Assembly: GCA_038501625.1 (NCBI GenBank)
Contig: JAZAYU010000062.1
Span: forward strand, 3,510,460 to 3,574,459
From: Corbicula japonica
Lineage: Eukaryota; Mollusca; Bivalvia; Venerida; Cyrenidae
Direction of reading: 5' to 3'
Length of the DNA stretch: 64,000 bases
Of this stretch, positions 1 to 26,356 are shown one piece after another (the first letter of the stretch is position 1; each line of letters opens with the position of its first letter). A program made the translations under genes and the position numbers. A model generated the notes under the pieces. The model made no database searches. It saw only the letters and a list, made by a program, of their open reading frames with translations, and was not told the origin of the DNA.

Positions 1-45
1 CTAACCACTGCCAGTGAAATACAAATTCTGCAACAATCATTGCTT

Positions 46-640
46 TTAAGGGCTTACCACACTTCTCCCCAGCACTTTCATCAATAAAAAGAAAATTATC
101 AAAATCACAATAACGGCGAAATGACGTTCGATGAAACTTTGCGCAAATAAATGTTACGAATGTAACTTTATTTTGCATGCAGTAAGACATGTTAGAAAAG
201 TAAAGAAAAAAAATTTAGACCTAATTTTAAATTCCCATGCGAGTGTAATGATACTGACAAGAAAATGTTGTGTACTTTGTAAAGAACTTTCAACTACTAA
301 AAGAGAAATCAAAAATTGTCATCCGTTTACGTGACCAGGAAGCTACCAGGAAATTAAAGGTCAAACACACTTTTTACTAATATCTGACAAAGTTTACATA
401 TGTAAGTCACGAGGACACAATAAATTGTTGTCAGTATCATATAACTCGTGTGGGCATTTAAAATGATGTTTTGTGTTGTTTAGTTTTTGTGAATTTATGT
501 AAATAGAAGTTTAGGGAATTTTTAGATCTTGTTATTTTTCTTTACTATGCAAATAAAGATACACAAGTAACACTCATTTGTGCTAAGTTTTATTGAACGG
601 CATTTTGCCGTTATTGAGATTTGAGTGTAGTAAGCCCTAA
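46..640. repeat. TTAA long-TIR foldback element, copy 1 (right end truncated)
   Basis: It begins TTAAGGGCTTACCACACTTC and repeats the sequence of the copies at 2018-2717 and 30366-31062. The right end stops at 'gtagtaagccctaa' and lacks the outer part of the second arm, so the copy is damaged. The interior contains motifs such as 'tgcgcaaataaatgttac' that recur inverted near the right side. There is no coding capacity. Confidence 0.7.
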
Positions 641-2017
641 ACTTCCTTGGAACACTTCATGTCCTGTTGGCTTACAAGCAGCCCAATATGACATCCAGTT
701 TCTTATTTCTGATTGATGAATTCACAATATTAACTTTTATACTTAAAAGTAAACATTTCGGCAGCAATAACATTTTCAACATTTCTTAATACCATTTGGG
801 ATCTTGCTGTCCTTCAGACTGCTTTGTTGTTAGTGCATAGTATTTGCCAATTAATGTGTGTGTTGAACCCTAGGCCGTCATAGATTGTTAAATATTGTTA
901 CAGAGCTGATCAGCATTAATGTGGAGAAGATCTCTGAACGAAAATATGTCCGATGTGGTCCTTAGTCAAGCCTGTGATATTTCAAAGTTGTCAAGTTAGG
1001 TGCACTTCGGAATTGCCTTCTCATTCATGTATCTACATTTCGTAATCTTTAAAATTCATAAAAAGAATTAGATTCATTCTTTGCCTGTGTTTATGTCACT
1101 TTTGTGCAAAACAAGTACTGCTTCAATGTGTAGGCAGGTATTGACACAGACTCATGCTTGCTTTTTACTTCAAATTTCTATTTCAATTAGATTTTGACCC
1201 AGCGAGCAACCTCTGTTACACTCAACACTTCACATAACGCCGATCATGTTTTTTGTCATGTGACGACTGTTAGAACTGCCGCTCCGATCAGGAACCCCTG
1301 TATTTTACTTCCAAATTGTTTTGCTGTCAATCAAATTTTTTCGCAGTGGGTTCATTCCTTTTGCATATGTTTAAACTATGACAAAAGGTGTGGCTTAAAG
1401 TAAAGCAACCTGAAGGCATGATAAACTATGAACAACATTCTGTCTATTAAACTTTCTCGTGCTAAAGAAAATCCCAGTCACCGCACATCGTGTTTGATGT
1501 TTTGGTTCCAAGCTAAAATATAAGTGAAATCAAAATATGTAGTATATAGCTTATGCAAGTCAGCATTTTTTTAAAGAGAATTTATCTATTTAACTGTACA
1601 TGCTGTAAAAATTTATAGAAAACTAATATAGGGGAATATTATTACATCTTTTCGTTGCTCTTTTTGTATAAAATCCCACAAAACTCAAGTGTATCCCCTC
1701 CCCCCAAACTCGTCCTGACAAATATTTCTTCAAGGTTGTCCTTGATTTGATCTAGTGAGCACAGATGACATGGTTTCTAACTCACCCAAGATGATGATCA
1801 AATGAAATACTTACAGTCTATGTCATGAGGTATTTTTTTAATTAAATCGAGTGATCTAGTCTGATTGGTTGAAACTGAGCAGTGTCAGGACTGACCAATT
1901 GGAAGCTTTATATCCGAGACTGGTTTTCAGACTCCCTTGTATAACCTTGAAGCCTGTTGTTGGACTTCCAGTCCACATTGCATTACAGTGCCTATATTAT
2001 ATGCATTTTTTTCATGC

Positions 2018-2717
2018 TTATGGGCACCACACTGCTCCCAATCCTGTTCATCAATAAAAAGTAAATTATCATAATCTCAATAACGGCAAAATTCCGTTAG
2101 ATGAAACTTTGCACAAATGTATGTTATTAATGTAACTTTATTTTGCAGATGGTAAGACACATTAGGACAGTAAAGAAAAATAGCGAGATATAAAAATTGC
2201 CTCAACTTCTGTTTACATAAATTCACAAAAACTAAACAACACAAAACATCATTTTAAATGCCCACATGAGTAATATGATACTGACAACAATTTATTGTGT
2301 CCTCATGACTTACATAATTATGTAAACTTTACAAGATATTAGTAAAAGTGTATTTGACCTTCAATTTTCTGGTCGCGTAAACGGATGACAATCACTGATT
2401 TCTATTTAAGTAGTTGAAAGTTTTTTTACAAAGTATACAACATTTTCTTGTTAGTATCATTGCACTCACGGAATTTAAAATTAAAGTTTTGTATCGCTTA
2501 GTTTTTGTGAATTTATGTAAATAGAATTTTAAGGGATTTCAAGTTCTAGCTTGTTTTCTTTACTATTCTAACATGTCTTACTGTATGCAAAATCAAGATA
2601 CATTAGTAACATTCATTTGTGCAAAGTTTCATTGAACGGCATTTTGCCATTATTGAGATTTTGACCATTTTCTTTTTATCGATGAACAGGATTGGGAGGA
2701 GTGTGGCAAGCCCTTAA
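2018..2717. repeat. TTAA long-TIR foldback element, copy 2
   Basis: The left end is TTATGGGCACCACACTGC and the right end is GGAGTGTGGCAAGCCCTTAA. The two arms are inverted copies of each other for about 200-250 bp, around a centre holding 'acaatttattgtgtcctcatg'-type sequence. The TTAA edges fit a piggyBac- or Kolobok-type target duplication. Non-autonomous. Confidence 0.75.
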
Positions 2718-3952
2718 ACATGCAAAATTGTCGAGTATGTTGATGGGTTGGAGATAATTCACCACTACAACAGATATATGGTTTTAAGATAATGCTGGGG
2801 AGGCGAGTGTAAGGTTGGTTCACCTTAGAACCTGGTTAAATTTCAATGCAGCAACTATTCTATGCTACGGACTATCCCAACAACTACATGATTTTTCTAT
2901 GTTTTTGTTGTGTCTCATTTAGATCACAAAATACATGCTTTCAACCTCTCTTCTAACTTCCTATCAGCTGTTTAGGAACAGCTGTTATTCTTATTTCACC
3001 TTTTTATTTTCATACAAATGTTTTGTTACAGTCATCTTAGGCAACAATTTGACTGTTAATCAGTCATAAATAGCACACACTACATTTTTTTCTCGATACA
3101 ATGGAGCTAAGCAAATTACAACCCCTCTAACATCAGATCCTGGCTCCACCCCTGTTAACTCTTTTACTCCATAGAATACACCTTTACTGCATAGGTGAAC
3201 AGTGTAGATCCAGATCAGCCAGAACATATGTTCCATCTGACCACGATCTATACTGTTCGCTTTTTAAATTCATTATGTAATTTCTGACCAAGATGCAGCC
3301 AGTGCAGATACTGATCACACAGCACAGATTGTGCCAGCTGATCTGGATCTACACTAGCTGCACATGCATTAAAACACATATATACGGAGAAAAGGGTTAA
3401 GGTTTAGACTTAAACATTAACCCTTTCCTCCATAATACGCATTTTTAAGCATGTGCCGGTTGAATTGGATCTAAACTGTTTGCCCACGCAATAAAGGTGT
3501 ATCATTGATGGAAAGGGTTAAAAATGTTTCTATCAGTCATTAAACTGCTTGTTGCACAATTCATTTAACAATAAAGACAATGCATCATAAATAATCAGAA
3601 TTTTATTGCTTACAATATATTAAAACACAAAAATTTACACTAACATGTAGAAATTTGATGTTGAACAAGGTAGATATAAATACAGTAACAGATTTTCAAC
3701 AGGTAGCACAAAATGATGAACCCTTTACTCCATGGGTTATGGCGTACATCCCATGGGTGACCAGTGTAGATCCAGATCAGCTTGCACATCTGTTTATTCT
3801 GATCAGGATCTCTACTGTTCACTCTTAGCTTTACTAATTTTGACCAAGAAGCACTTTATACATTCTCTGGCATCAATATGATAAGTTACAGTTGTATACA
3901 GTCCAACCTGTGCTAAAGATCACCTGTAACCAAAGACTAGCAGTTCTGTGGG

Positions 3953-4190
3953 TTAACCCTTTCCTGTATAGATACACATTTATTGCTAGGGCGAACAGTT
4001 TAGATCCAGATCAGCCGGCACATCCATGCCGTCTGATCAGGATCTAAACTGTTCGCTTTTTAGTTCATTAGGTTATTTCTGACCAAAATGTGACCAGTGC
4101 AGATCCTGATCAGATGGCACAGATGTGTTGGCTGATCTGGATCTAAACTGGTCGCAAATGCGTAAAAATGCCTATAAAGGAAAGGGTTAA
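3953..4190. repeat. Full-length TTAA MITE, reference copy
   Basis: Both ends are intact (TTAACCCTTTCC and GGAAAGGGTTAA). The inside is a nested inverted repeat: GATCCAGATCAGCCGGCACA is matched in inverse by GGCTGATCTGGATCTAAAC, around a centre reading 'ttcattaggttatttctga'. It serves as the best template, with 4862-5103, for the whole family. Confidence 0.8.
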
Positions 4191-4861
4191 GATCACATTT
4201 TATTTGTACCACTAACTGAATAAAAGAACAAATTCTTCGTTGAACAAAGACCACCTGTCTCTAAAGATCAATTATGGGCTTTATCCCAAGTGATCTTCAA
4301 AGATTGGTTTGATTGTATTTCTGTTACTTTTTTAATGGCTAATGGGCCATAATCACCAGCTCAAGTTTGTTTATTACTTTCAACAGTAATTACCATGTCC
4401 TTACAATGCAAATTTAGTTAGTCCACGATTTTTAACTGATCTAATCTGATTGGTTAACATAAACAACCAAGGCATTTTAAAATTTTACTGATAAAGATTG
4501 TGATCAAGTTAAAAAAAGTTTGGGTAATAACAAATTTTGTTCAAGTTGAAACAAAACATGCACTGATAGTCACCAGTTGAAATGCATGCGCAACTTGAAG
4601 TCACTGTAACTGTACTGGATGTGTTTTATGACATTAACTGTTTAATCCATATATACAGGTTTTATCGCATGTGCGTCATATTGGATAGATCCAGATCAGT
4701 TGGCACATCTTTGCATTTTGATCAGGATCTACACTGTGCTTGGTCAGAAATAACCTAATGAATCAAACAGATATGCCCTACGGAATAAAGGGTTAACAAA
4801 CCCAGCATACATATAATTTCCTCATTACCAGGATGAAACCCATATTTATCTACACATCTGT

Positions 4862-5103
4862 TTAACCCTTTCCTTGATATATACGCATTTTTACGCATGT
4901 GCGACCAGTGTAGATCCAGATCAGCCGGCACATCCGTGCCATCTGATCTGGATCTGCACTAGTCGCATTTTGGTCAGAAATAACCCAATGAATCAAAAAG
5001 CAAACAGTTTAGATCCTGATCAGATGGCACGGATGTGCCAACTGATCTGAATCTAAACTGATCACCCTAGCAATAAAGGTGTATCTATACAGGAAAGGGT
5101 TAA
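4862..5103. repeat. Full-length TTAA MITE
   Basis: The left edge is TTAACCCTTTCCTTG and the right edge is AGGAAAGGGTTAA. It is the same family as 3953-4190 and is nearly symmetric about 'aataacccaatgaatc'. Confidence 0.8.
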
Positions 5104-5729
5104 AAAAAAGCATCTGAATCATGAATGGCTTTGTTGCTCTGATGGAGTTTCCTCATTTGTCATTGCCAGAGCAGTCCAAGTCACCACAATAATAACTTTA
5201 ACGAGACTGTCACATTTGCTGACCACCAACATACGGCTAAAAGCTAATATTACCAGATTAACACTTTACTCCATAAATATATGCATTTTAATGCATAAGC
5301 AACTAGTGTAGCTCCAGATCATCTGTACATGCCATCTGATCTGGATCTGCACTGGTCACATCTTGGTCATAAATAACCTAATGAGTCAGAAACACCAGTA
5401 AACAGTCTGTACCCAATGAACATCTAACCTTATCGCTGTTCACCTAACCCTTTCCTTCATTTATATGCCTTTATGGCTTTGGACAAACAGTGTAGATACA
5501 GATCTGTGCCATCTGATCAGAATTTGCATGTTCACTTTTTGATTAATATGGTTATTTCTGACAAAGGAATAAAACAGTATAGATCCTGATCAGATGGTTC
5601 GTATTTTCGGGCTGCAGTGTTCGCCCAAATGCTTACATATCGAGGAAAGGGTTAAGAAATTTCTGACTATAAACAAGTAATGAACCAACTCAAAGTGGAG
5701 GAACAGTGCATCCATTACATCAACTGAGC

Positions 5730-5840
5730 AGGGTTGAAGGTTATAAAACTGAGCATGGAAACCAGTCTCACCATTTTAGCCAATCAGATGCTTGAGATTT
5801 GAGACTGGTTTCCATGCTCAGTTTTATAACCTTGGTCACA
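5730..5840. repeat. 145-bp palindrome family, copy with deleted centre
   Basis: Left arm 'ggttataaaactgagcatgg' and right arm 'ccatgctcagttttataacc' are exact inverses. The usual centre (gcgaccagtcgc) and part of one arm are missing, so it is about 40 bp short. Confidence 0.8.
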
Positions 5841-6087
5841 GGATGAGGGTGACAGACTTCTGGTACATACATGTAATATCCCGTCGGGATTCAAAACAAA
5901 TCCCGATATTGGTGGTATTTAGAATAACAGTAAGAATTTCTCAAATTTACTGGGTTTTTTTTTCAGTTTTATTAATTTTTAGTTAAGTAGCTATGCAAAA
6001 CTAAAGGTAAAAACACTGGATAATCATTTTGAGATCAAACTAAGCACAGGTAAGCACTTTTCACTGTACTTTTCCATAGCTGAACTG

Positions 6088-6295
6088 TTTTATCCCTTTC
6101 CTCCATAGACACATCTTTATTGCGTTGTGCCATCTGATCATTATCTGCATTGTTCGTTTTATGATTCATTAGGTTATTTCTGACCAAAATGCGACAAGTG
6201 CAGATCCTGATCAGAAGGCATGGATGTGCCGGCTGATCTGGATCTTTACTGGTCGAACATGCGTAAAAATGTGTATATATGGAGGAAAGGGTTAA
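6088..6295. repeat. TTAA MITE, full-length
   Basis: Starts 'tttatccctttcctccatag' and ends GGAGGAAAGGGTTAA, with the family's GATC-rich arms inside. It is shortened on the left half. Confidence 0.7.
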
Positions 6296-6774
6296 ACATT
6301 TTACTGCTAATCATCATTAAGAACTCACTTATCCACTCTATTCCAACTGAAATTCAATAATCATAATGTAAATAATTTATTACATGTTACTACCTTCTTG
6401 TGGTTTGTCAAAATGTTTTAAAACGTTTAAATTATAAATTGATCATACAGTATGGACTTAAAATTTATCATAATTAGTTTACATAACTGCAAAACTCCTA
6501 GATTCAGTAACTTGGTACATGAGATGTTCAAAATTGTGCTTAACACGATATGACTAAAACATTAACAATTCAATTTTGTTACATCAATCTTTTACAAGAA
6601 ACAAATTTAGATTTGATTTTATTTATCGAATTTAATTTTTCATTTTTAAAGACAAAGACAAATATCCACAGTAGATGTTTTCTTAATATTATAATTGTGC
6701 TGCACCATAAAAAAACTACACTTTGTGATAATTGTTGACCCTGAAATTCTTCACCAAAGCCCATAGATAAATTC

Positions 6775-7164
6775 TTTACCTTTTACTCCATGGGATATGG
6801 TTGTACATATGAGCAAACAGTGTAGATTCAGATCAGCCAGCACATCTGTGTCATTTGATCAGCATATACCTGTTCACTTTTGAATCAATCGCTTATATCT
6901 GTGCCCATGATCATAAAACTAAATCTGGAGATCAGTCTCAAATCTCAAGCATCTGATTGGCTGAAATGGCGACCAGTCGCCATTTCAGCCAATCAGATTC
7001 TTGAGATTTGAGACCGATCTCAAAACTTAGTTTTATGATCTTGGGCCCTGACTAAGAAGGAACCAGTGTAGATCAAGATCAGATGAAACAGATGTGCCAA
7101 CTGAGCTGGATCTACATTGTTTATACAAGTAAAACAAAACTGTATATATGCAGTAAAGCCTTAA
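6775..7164. repeat. TTAA MITE split by a palindrome insertion
   Basis: The outer element starts 'ttctttaccttttactccat' and ends 'tatatgcagtaaagccttaa'. It is interrupted at about 6901-7050 by a member of the 145-bp palindrome family, so the palindrome is the younger insertion. The element ends 18 bp beyond the stop codon of the ZNF839-like gene (7183), so it probably forms part of that gene's 3' UTR or lies beside it. Confidence 0.75.
6901..7050. repeat. 145-bp palindrome family ('gatcataaaact' subtype)
   Basis: Near-perfect palindrome with centre GGCGACCAGTCGCC. The arms begin 'gcccatgatcataaaacta' and end 'tagttttatgatcttgggc'. It is inserted in the MITE at 6775-7164. Confidence 0.85.
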
Positions 7165-7182
7165 ATCCTTAAATCACTAATT

Positions 7183-21671
<14,489 letters not shown>

Positions 21672-21707
21672 GTTTGTTTTGATTTGTCCAGAACCCGACC
21701 TAATTAT
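21672..21707 (-). other. ZNF839: 5' UTR part of ZNF839-like exon
   Basis: On the minus strand 'cttctacag|ATAATTAGGTCGGG' looks like an acceptor 36 nt before the ATG, so a further non-coding exon lies upstream. Its position is not fixed. A donor-like 'gtaaatgcg' near 21798 is a candidate. Confidence 0.5.
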
Positions 21708-23570
21708 CTGTAGAAGAACAGCTTAACAAACAATGGAGTCAATAACAATTAAAATACTCTTTGTTTCAAACCAAATTAAATACGTGTTGGTCGCATTTAC
21801 AGAAAACGTCTGACGAAATCTGGGTTTCATTTTGCGTTTGTAAGTTCCTGCTATCGACTATTTTGCCGTTTCACGGTAGATGTCGCTCCATTTGTGAGTT
21901 ATCTGCCCTTGTTTAATTAAATCTCTATCCTTCAAAAGTTCGGCAGCGGTAAATTTGAAAGGTAAGTATGACACCGTACATCACTTTAATAACAAATTAA
22001 TTCAACGACGAAGGATCAGTAAATCGGATAACAGTAGATGCCGTATGCACAGTGTAAGTCAAGTTGACCATCAATCACTTCAGTTTTAAGCACAAAAATA
22101 AATGGGGTTCAGAGACAGTCGGACAGTCTTCAGAAACCAATACTGATCAAAATAAATGTATAAAAATATTGATTGACAAGTGTCTAATAGTTTATTTATT
22201 TCGGAAGCTTTCAAGATATTTTATTAGTTTTTTTTTTAAATAAAAGTAATTGTTACGTGTTGTCAACCAACGCAGTCTCGGGTGAAATTTTAATTTTTGC
22301 CGAGTCTCTTATAAAGCATATTATAAATCTAATAATTTTTGTTAAGGCCTTCAAGTTTTTGGGTTTATGGTGATCATATAATTCAGTTCTCAAGTATATC
22401 ACAACATTTATTTATCCTACTATTATTTTCAAATCACAAAGTTCAACATTATGAAAATAGTGATTAATTATGTTTCAGGAACTCACCTTTGTATCTCATC
22501 GCGCAAAACATGCCATTTTTGTGCTTGGCTCAGATTGTTTCATTAATCATGCCATTGGTATTTGTCAGTATTAAGTAACTCACTTGGACGGATACATCAA
22601 TGTTTCAAATGTTTCTGTCCTTCGGCTGTTATTTAAAAAATTTCTTTAAAAGTAATATAAATTTGATGTTTCATTTCTACAAATTATTTTCGAAAAAACA
22701 GCAGCAGCAACATCAACAACGTACAGACGATCGCCAGGAAAATACCATAAACTTATATAATATAAAGCAACGAAACTGTTCCAGGAAAATAACTGCGTTT
22801 TCATTTTGAACTATAATAATTACTTAAACAGATCAGTAAGAAAATACCATAAACTTAAATGATATGTTGCATGGAACTGATCCAGGAACGGACTGACTCT
22901 AAGGTTGGTATAACTTGCTATTTGCTATTTTCATTTATTCGTTTGAATGTAAATTAACATGTGTATGTTATATTTTTAATGGTCAATAAAATATGTTTTA
23001 ACTAATCCAGGAGCATACATTGGAAGCATTAATTTGTTATAATGCCTATCTTAATTACTGTGAGTCATATCACATTTAGGAAAAGTACAGAACTTTGTAA
23101 AAAAAAATCACACAAATGAATCCAACACGTGTATTTAAACTCATATGAAAAACTTATCTAGACAACCAGGGAGTAATGCTACATAATGGAGCCATGTGCA
23201 ATCATGCGCATTTATTTCTGATGGCAATTGAATTATTTTAAGTGCTTTTTTCGCATCCCAGCGTTGAATAATAATAGGCCACCATAGCTTAGGAGTTAAA
23301 AGTCTTTTACCACGCGTTTCTCCATTGTGTTATTTACAACGACAGTGTGGGAGTCTACAATAAATTTCATATAACAAGTATCACGGAGAATAACAAATAT
23401 CACACGTATACAAACTGACTCGATTCATAAAATACTCAGTAAACAGGTAAAAAAATTAAATTGTCAGATTATATCAAGACGGAAGTGACTTTTATTTATT
23501 TAATTGACAAATCTTTGCGTGCTATAAAAGAACTTCTACCATGGATCCTCCCAGTGTGACGATTTTAGGG

Positions 23571-23714
23571 CACAAGATCATAAAACTAAGTTTGGAGATC
23601 AGTTTCAAATCTCAAGCATCTGATTGGCTGAAATGGCGACCAGTCGCCATTTCAGCCAATCAGATGCTTGAGATTTGGGACTGATCTCCTGATTTTGTTT
23701 TATGATCTTGGGCA
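23571..23714. repeat. 145-bp palindrome family, intact copy
   Basis: Edges 'gcacaagatcataaaact' and 'ttttatgatcttgggc', centre GGCGACCAGTCGCC. Confidence 0.9.
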
Positions 23715-23946
23715 GAGGTCGTTGGATTGGCGACAATGGAAATACCACATGTAAAACTCAGTCGTAATTAACAGTTTAACCGTTTAACCATAACCATATT
23801 AACGAATGTCTGTTGAAAATCACGATGCTTTGTTATAAAGTGAGATTACATTTTCATTTACACGACAGTCCAATGTTTTCAACGTCACTACAACATAGAC
23901 ACAATATATATTTTGCAGGTTCAGCCAGATCGAACTTGCAATATCA

Positions 23947-23947
<1 letters not shown>

Positions 23948-23996
<49 letters not shown>
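23948..23996. repeat. Poly-G tract, 49 bases
   Basis: An unbroken run of G between 'ccatatcac'-like flanks. Such a run can form G-quadruplexes; the exact length in an assembly is unreliable. Confidence 0.95.
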
Positions 23997-23997
<1 letters not shown>

Positions 23998-24307
23998 ATC
24001 GCGCACAACCGTTACCGCTGGTGAAGCGAGAAAATTGTTCTGCAAGCATCCGGTGACGGTACTGCAGATGTTTATTTTGACCCGGAAAGGTAGGTGGTCA
24101 GCTTTGACTCGTTTTTATCAAAATATTAAGCAATTCTTTGAAAAACGGGGAACGTGATTCGATGCGTGTTGGATTTATCTGCACGCTTGTATAATATGAG
24201 ACCAAAATACGCAAACATGGTTGAGTTATGACGATCATTCCGCCTCTGAAATGAGCAAAATTTAATGTGAGGTGAAGCTTTTTTCGATTTTCGAGCAATA
24301 TTTAGTT

Positions 24308-25567
24308 GTATTCTCGTCTTGTATCACTGCAAGAACAAAGTATTTGTTCCGTTTTGTATTCCCTGTGACTGGTTTAAATGTGTATGCTTTTTTTAAGAAA
24401 AATGCTGGCCAAAATTTAACGGTAGCGGTTGCGCTACTGATGTGACGGTTGTGCATGCATAAGAACACTGATTTACTGGGATCACACGTTTAATGCACTT
24501 TTACCGGTTCGTTCACAGCATTATTTTTATACAAAATCGCAAAGATCGGCAAATAAGAAAGTTCAAAAAGGATGCCGAATGAATAGATGATAATACTGAC
24601 TTGTTTACTTACCTTTTACTTAATGTAGTAGTATGTAGTATGTACTAGAAACACAACTCGACATGTGCACACATTGTGTTTAAGTGTATGATTTTTTCTA
24701 AAACGTGTCTTTGTTATTTACATTCAATATGTATATGACATATAAAATACACCTAAAAGTAACTAAACATCGACGCAGGTGGGCGAATGCTAGGGAGGGA
24801 AAGTATCTACACACTTGAACCATCCCTTATTTGTTTCCATTTTCCCCTAATTTAGTCTTATAAGCTAGATGGTCGGTTGTTAACTATCCACCGATTAGTT
24901 CACCATCCATTATATTAAATATATTTTGCTTTTTTGCAGACATGCCGTTCAAAAATAAGAAGGGGTTGCACCTGTCGCTGTGCAAGCGCGGTTCTTATCG
25001 AAGAAAAAGAAACATAAGCATTAGAACACCCGGAGCCTCACTATTTCCAAAATAAGCATTTGGAATCTTTAAGCCCTTTCAAAGCTGATATTTCGTTTTC
25101 GAATTGTTTTAATAGTAAATTTAAAAGTCCATCCAAAGTTTAAAAAAAAACAAATTTCTTTTCAAGCATACTATAATATAAATGAAATAGACGAACCTTT
25201 GTGAAAATTGTTGTCACCATGGAAAACAAAGTATATCAATATACTGCTCACATTAGGTAAAAGGTAAGTAAACAAGTCAGTATTATCATCTATTCATTCG
25301 GCATCCTTTTTGAACTTTCTTATTTGCCGATCTTTGCGATTTTGTATAAAAATAATGCTGTGAACGAACCGGTAAAAGTGCATTAAACGTGTGATCCCAG
25401 TCAATCAGTGTTCTTATGCATGCACAACCGTCACATCAGTAGCGCAACCGCTACCGTTAAATTTTGGCCAGCATTTTTCTTAAAAAAGCATACACATTTA
25501 AACCAGTCACAGGGAATACAAAACGGAACAAATACTTTGTTCTTGCAGTGATACAGGACGAGAATAC
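24308..25567. repeat. Inverted repeat, arms about 318 bp, spacer about 623 bp
   Basis: 24308-24626 is the inverse of 25250-25567 with very few differences. Outer ends are 'gtattctcgtc'; inner ends are 'ccttttac(t/c)taatg'. There is no target duplication at the outer edges. Within both arms one frame reads 'FKPVTGNTKRNKYFVLAVI' then 'QDENT', after which the two copies diverge. This may be a foldback element or an inverted duplication of an exon. Confidence 0.8.
24942..25055 (+). other. Short basic open frame inside the inverted repeat, not recognised
   Basis: After 'ttttttgcag|ac' an ATG opens 37 codons (MPFKNKKGLHLSLCKRGSYR, then KRKRN-like basic residues) and ends TAA. The acceptor-like context could make it a terminal exon. 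It is too short to identify and could be chance. Confidence 0.2.
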
Positions 25568-26205
25568 GCTTATGTACGACTCCGTCGTAATTAATAATGT
25601 TTACGAATCCCATAAAAAAACAGGATGTTTTGCGATTTTCATCATAATCGATAATTGTTTTCATCCTCATTGTTACTTCCTCATTAGTCAACCAAATCGA
25701 GTCTGCTATATTTGGTGTTTGTCGTATTCGTAGCTTTCAAAGTTCCCTTTTCATCTGTTTTAAGCAAATTCTTTATAACAATTCACGCAAAATGTATTGT
25801 GATCTGAATTGAGAAGCAGAAACCTCCCACTTTGCTCTTCACTTATTATAATGCAGTTCGGTTATGTATTATTAGTACAATGACCTTCAAATGGGCGCAA
25901 CGCCTAGAACTTATTTTTTTCTTGTTTGAATAACACTAAACTAATCACAATTTTATAATTAAATCCTTAAACTAATGTCCCATTTTTTGTGAACGACAAA
26001 TCACCTGAACATTGTGATGTCAATCTGTGCAAAGTTATTTCGAAATGTGTGTAACATGTATATGTATGCGTGGTTATGGCTAACTTACGCGATTTTTAAA
26101 AAGATATCATGCAAATGGTTACTTGTTATAAAACGTGTGGAAGTAAGTACCAAAATAAATTTTGAGGTATCCTTAATTGAAATTTCCGAGTAAACGAGTG
26201 GACCT

Positions 26206-26356
26206 GGTGCCAAGATTGTAAAACTGAGATTGGAAACCAGTCTCAAATCTCAAGCATCTGATTGGCTGAAATGGCGACCAGTCGCCATTTCAGCCAATCA
26301 GATGCTTGCGATTTGAGACTGGTTTCCAATCTCAGCTTTATAACCTTCAGTCCAGA
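26206..26356. repeat. 145-bp palindrome family, intact copy
   Basis: Edges 'gtgccaagattgtaaaactg' and 'cagctttataaccttcag', centre GGCGACCAGTCGCC. Confidence 0.9.

Larger units (their letters stand above)
3155..5655. repeat. Cluster of TTAA-flanked MITEs ('AACCCTTTCCTCCAT' family)
   Basis: Eight members lie head to tail: 3155-3400, 3417-3521 (internally deleted), about 3720-3870 (half), 3953-4190, 4642-4796, 4862-5103, about 5258-5428 (right end lost) and 5444-5655. Full copies are about 240 bp, start TTAACCCTTTCC and end GGAAAGGGTTAA. They contain repeated GATC-rich blocks such as GATCCAGATCAGC and GATCTGGATCTACACTG in both orientations. The pattern fits a non-autonomous DNA transposon using TTAA targets. 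Confidence 0.8.
1..7182. other. Intergenic region, repeat-packed
   Basis: No reading frame here resembles a protein; frames of about 60 residues are what chance gives. The region holds two copies of a 0.7-kb long-TIR element (46-640, 2018-2717), a run of TTAA-flanked MITEs from 3155 to 7164, and two palindromes (5730-5840, 6901-7050). 641-2017 and 2718-3154 show nothing I recognise apart from simple A/T tracts. Confidence 0.7.

Noticed and set aside
21940..21975. Plus-strand donor-like 'gaaaggtaagtatg' upstream of the ZNF839-like gene, suggesting a divergent transcript
   Set aside because: A single donor match without a downstream exon is not enough to call a gene.
23813..24157. Frames running through the poly-G tract (poly-Gly or poly-Pro)
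   Set aside because: The residues come only from the homopolymer; the flanks carry no coding signal.
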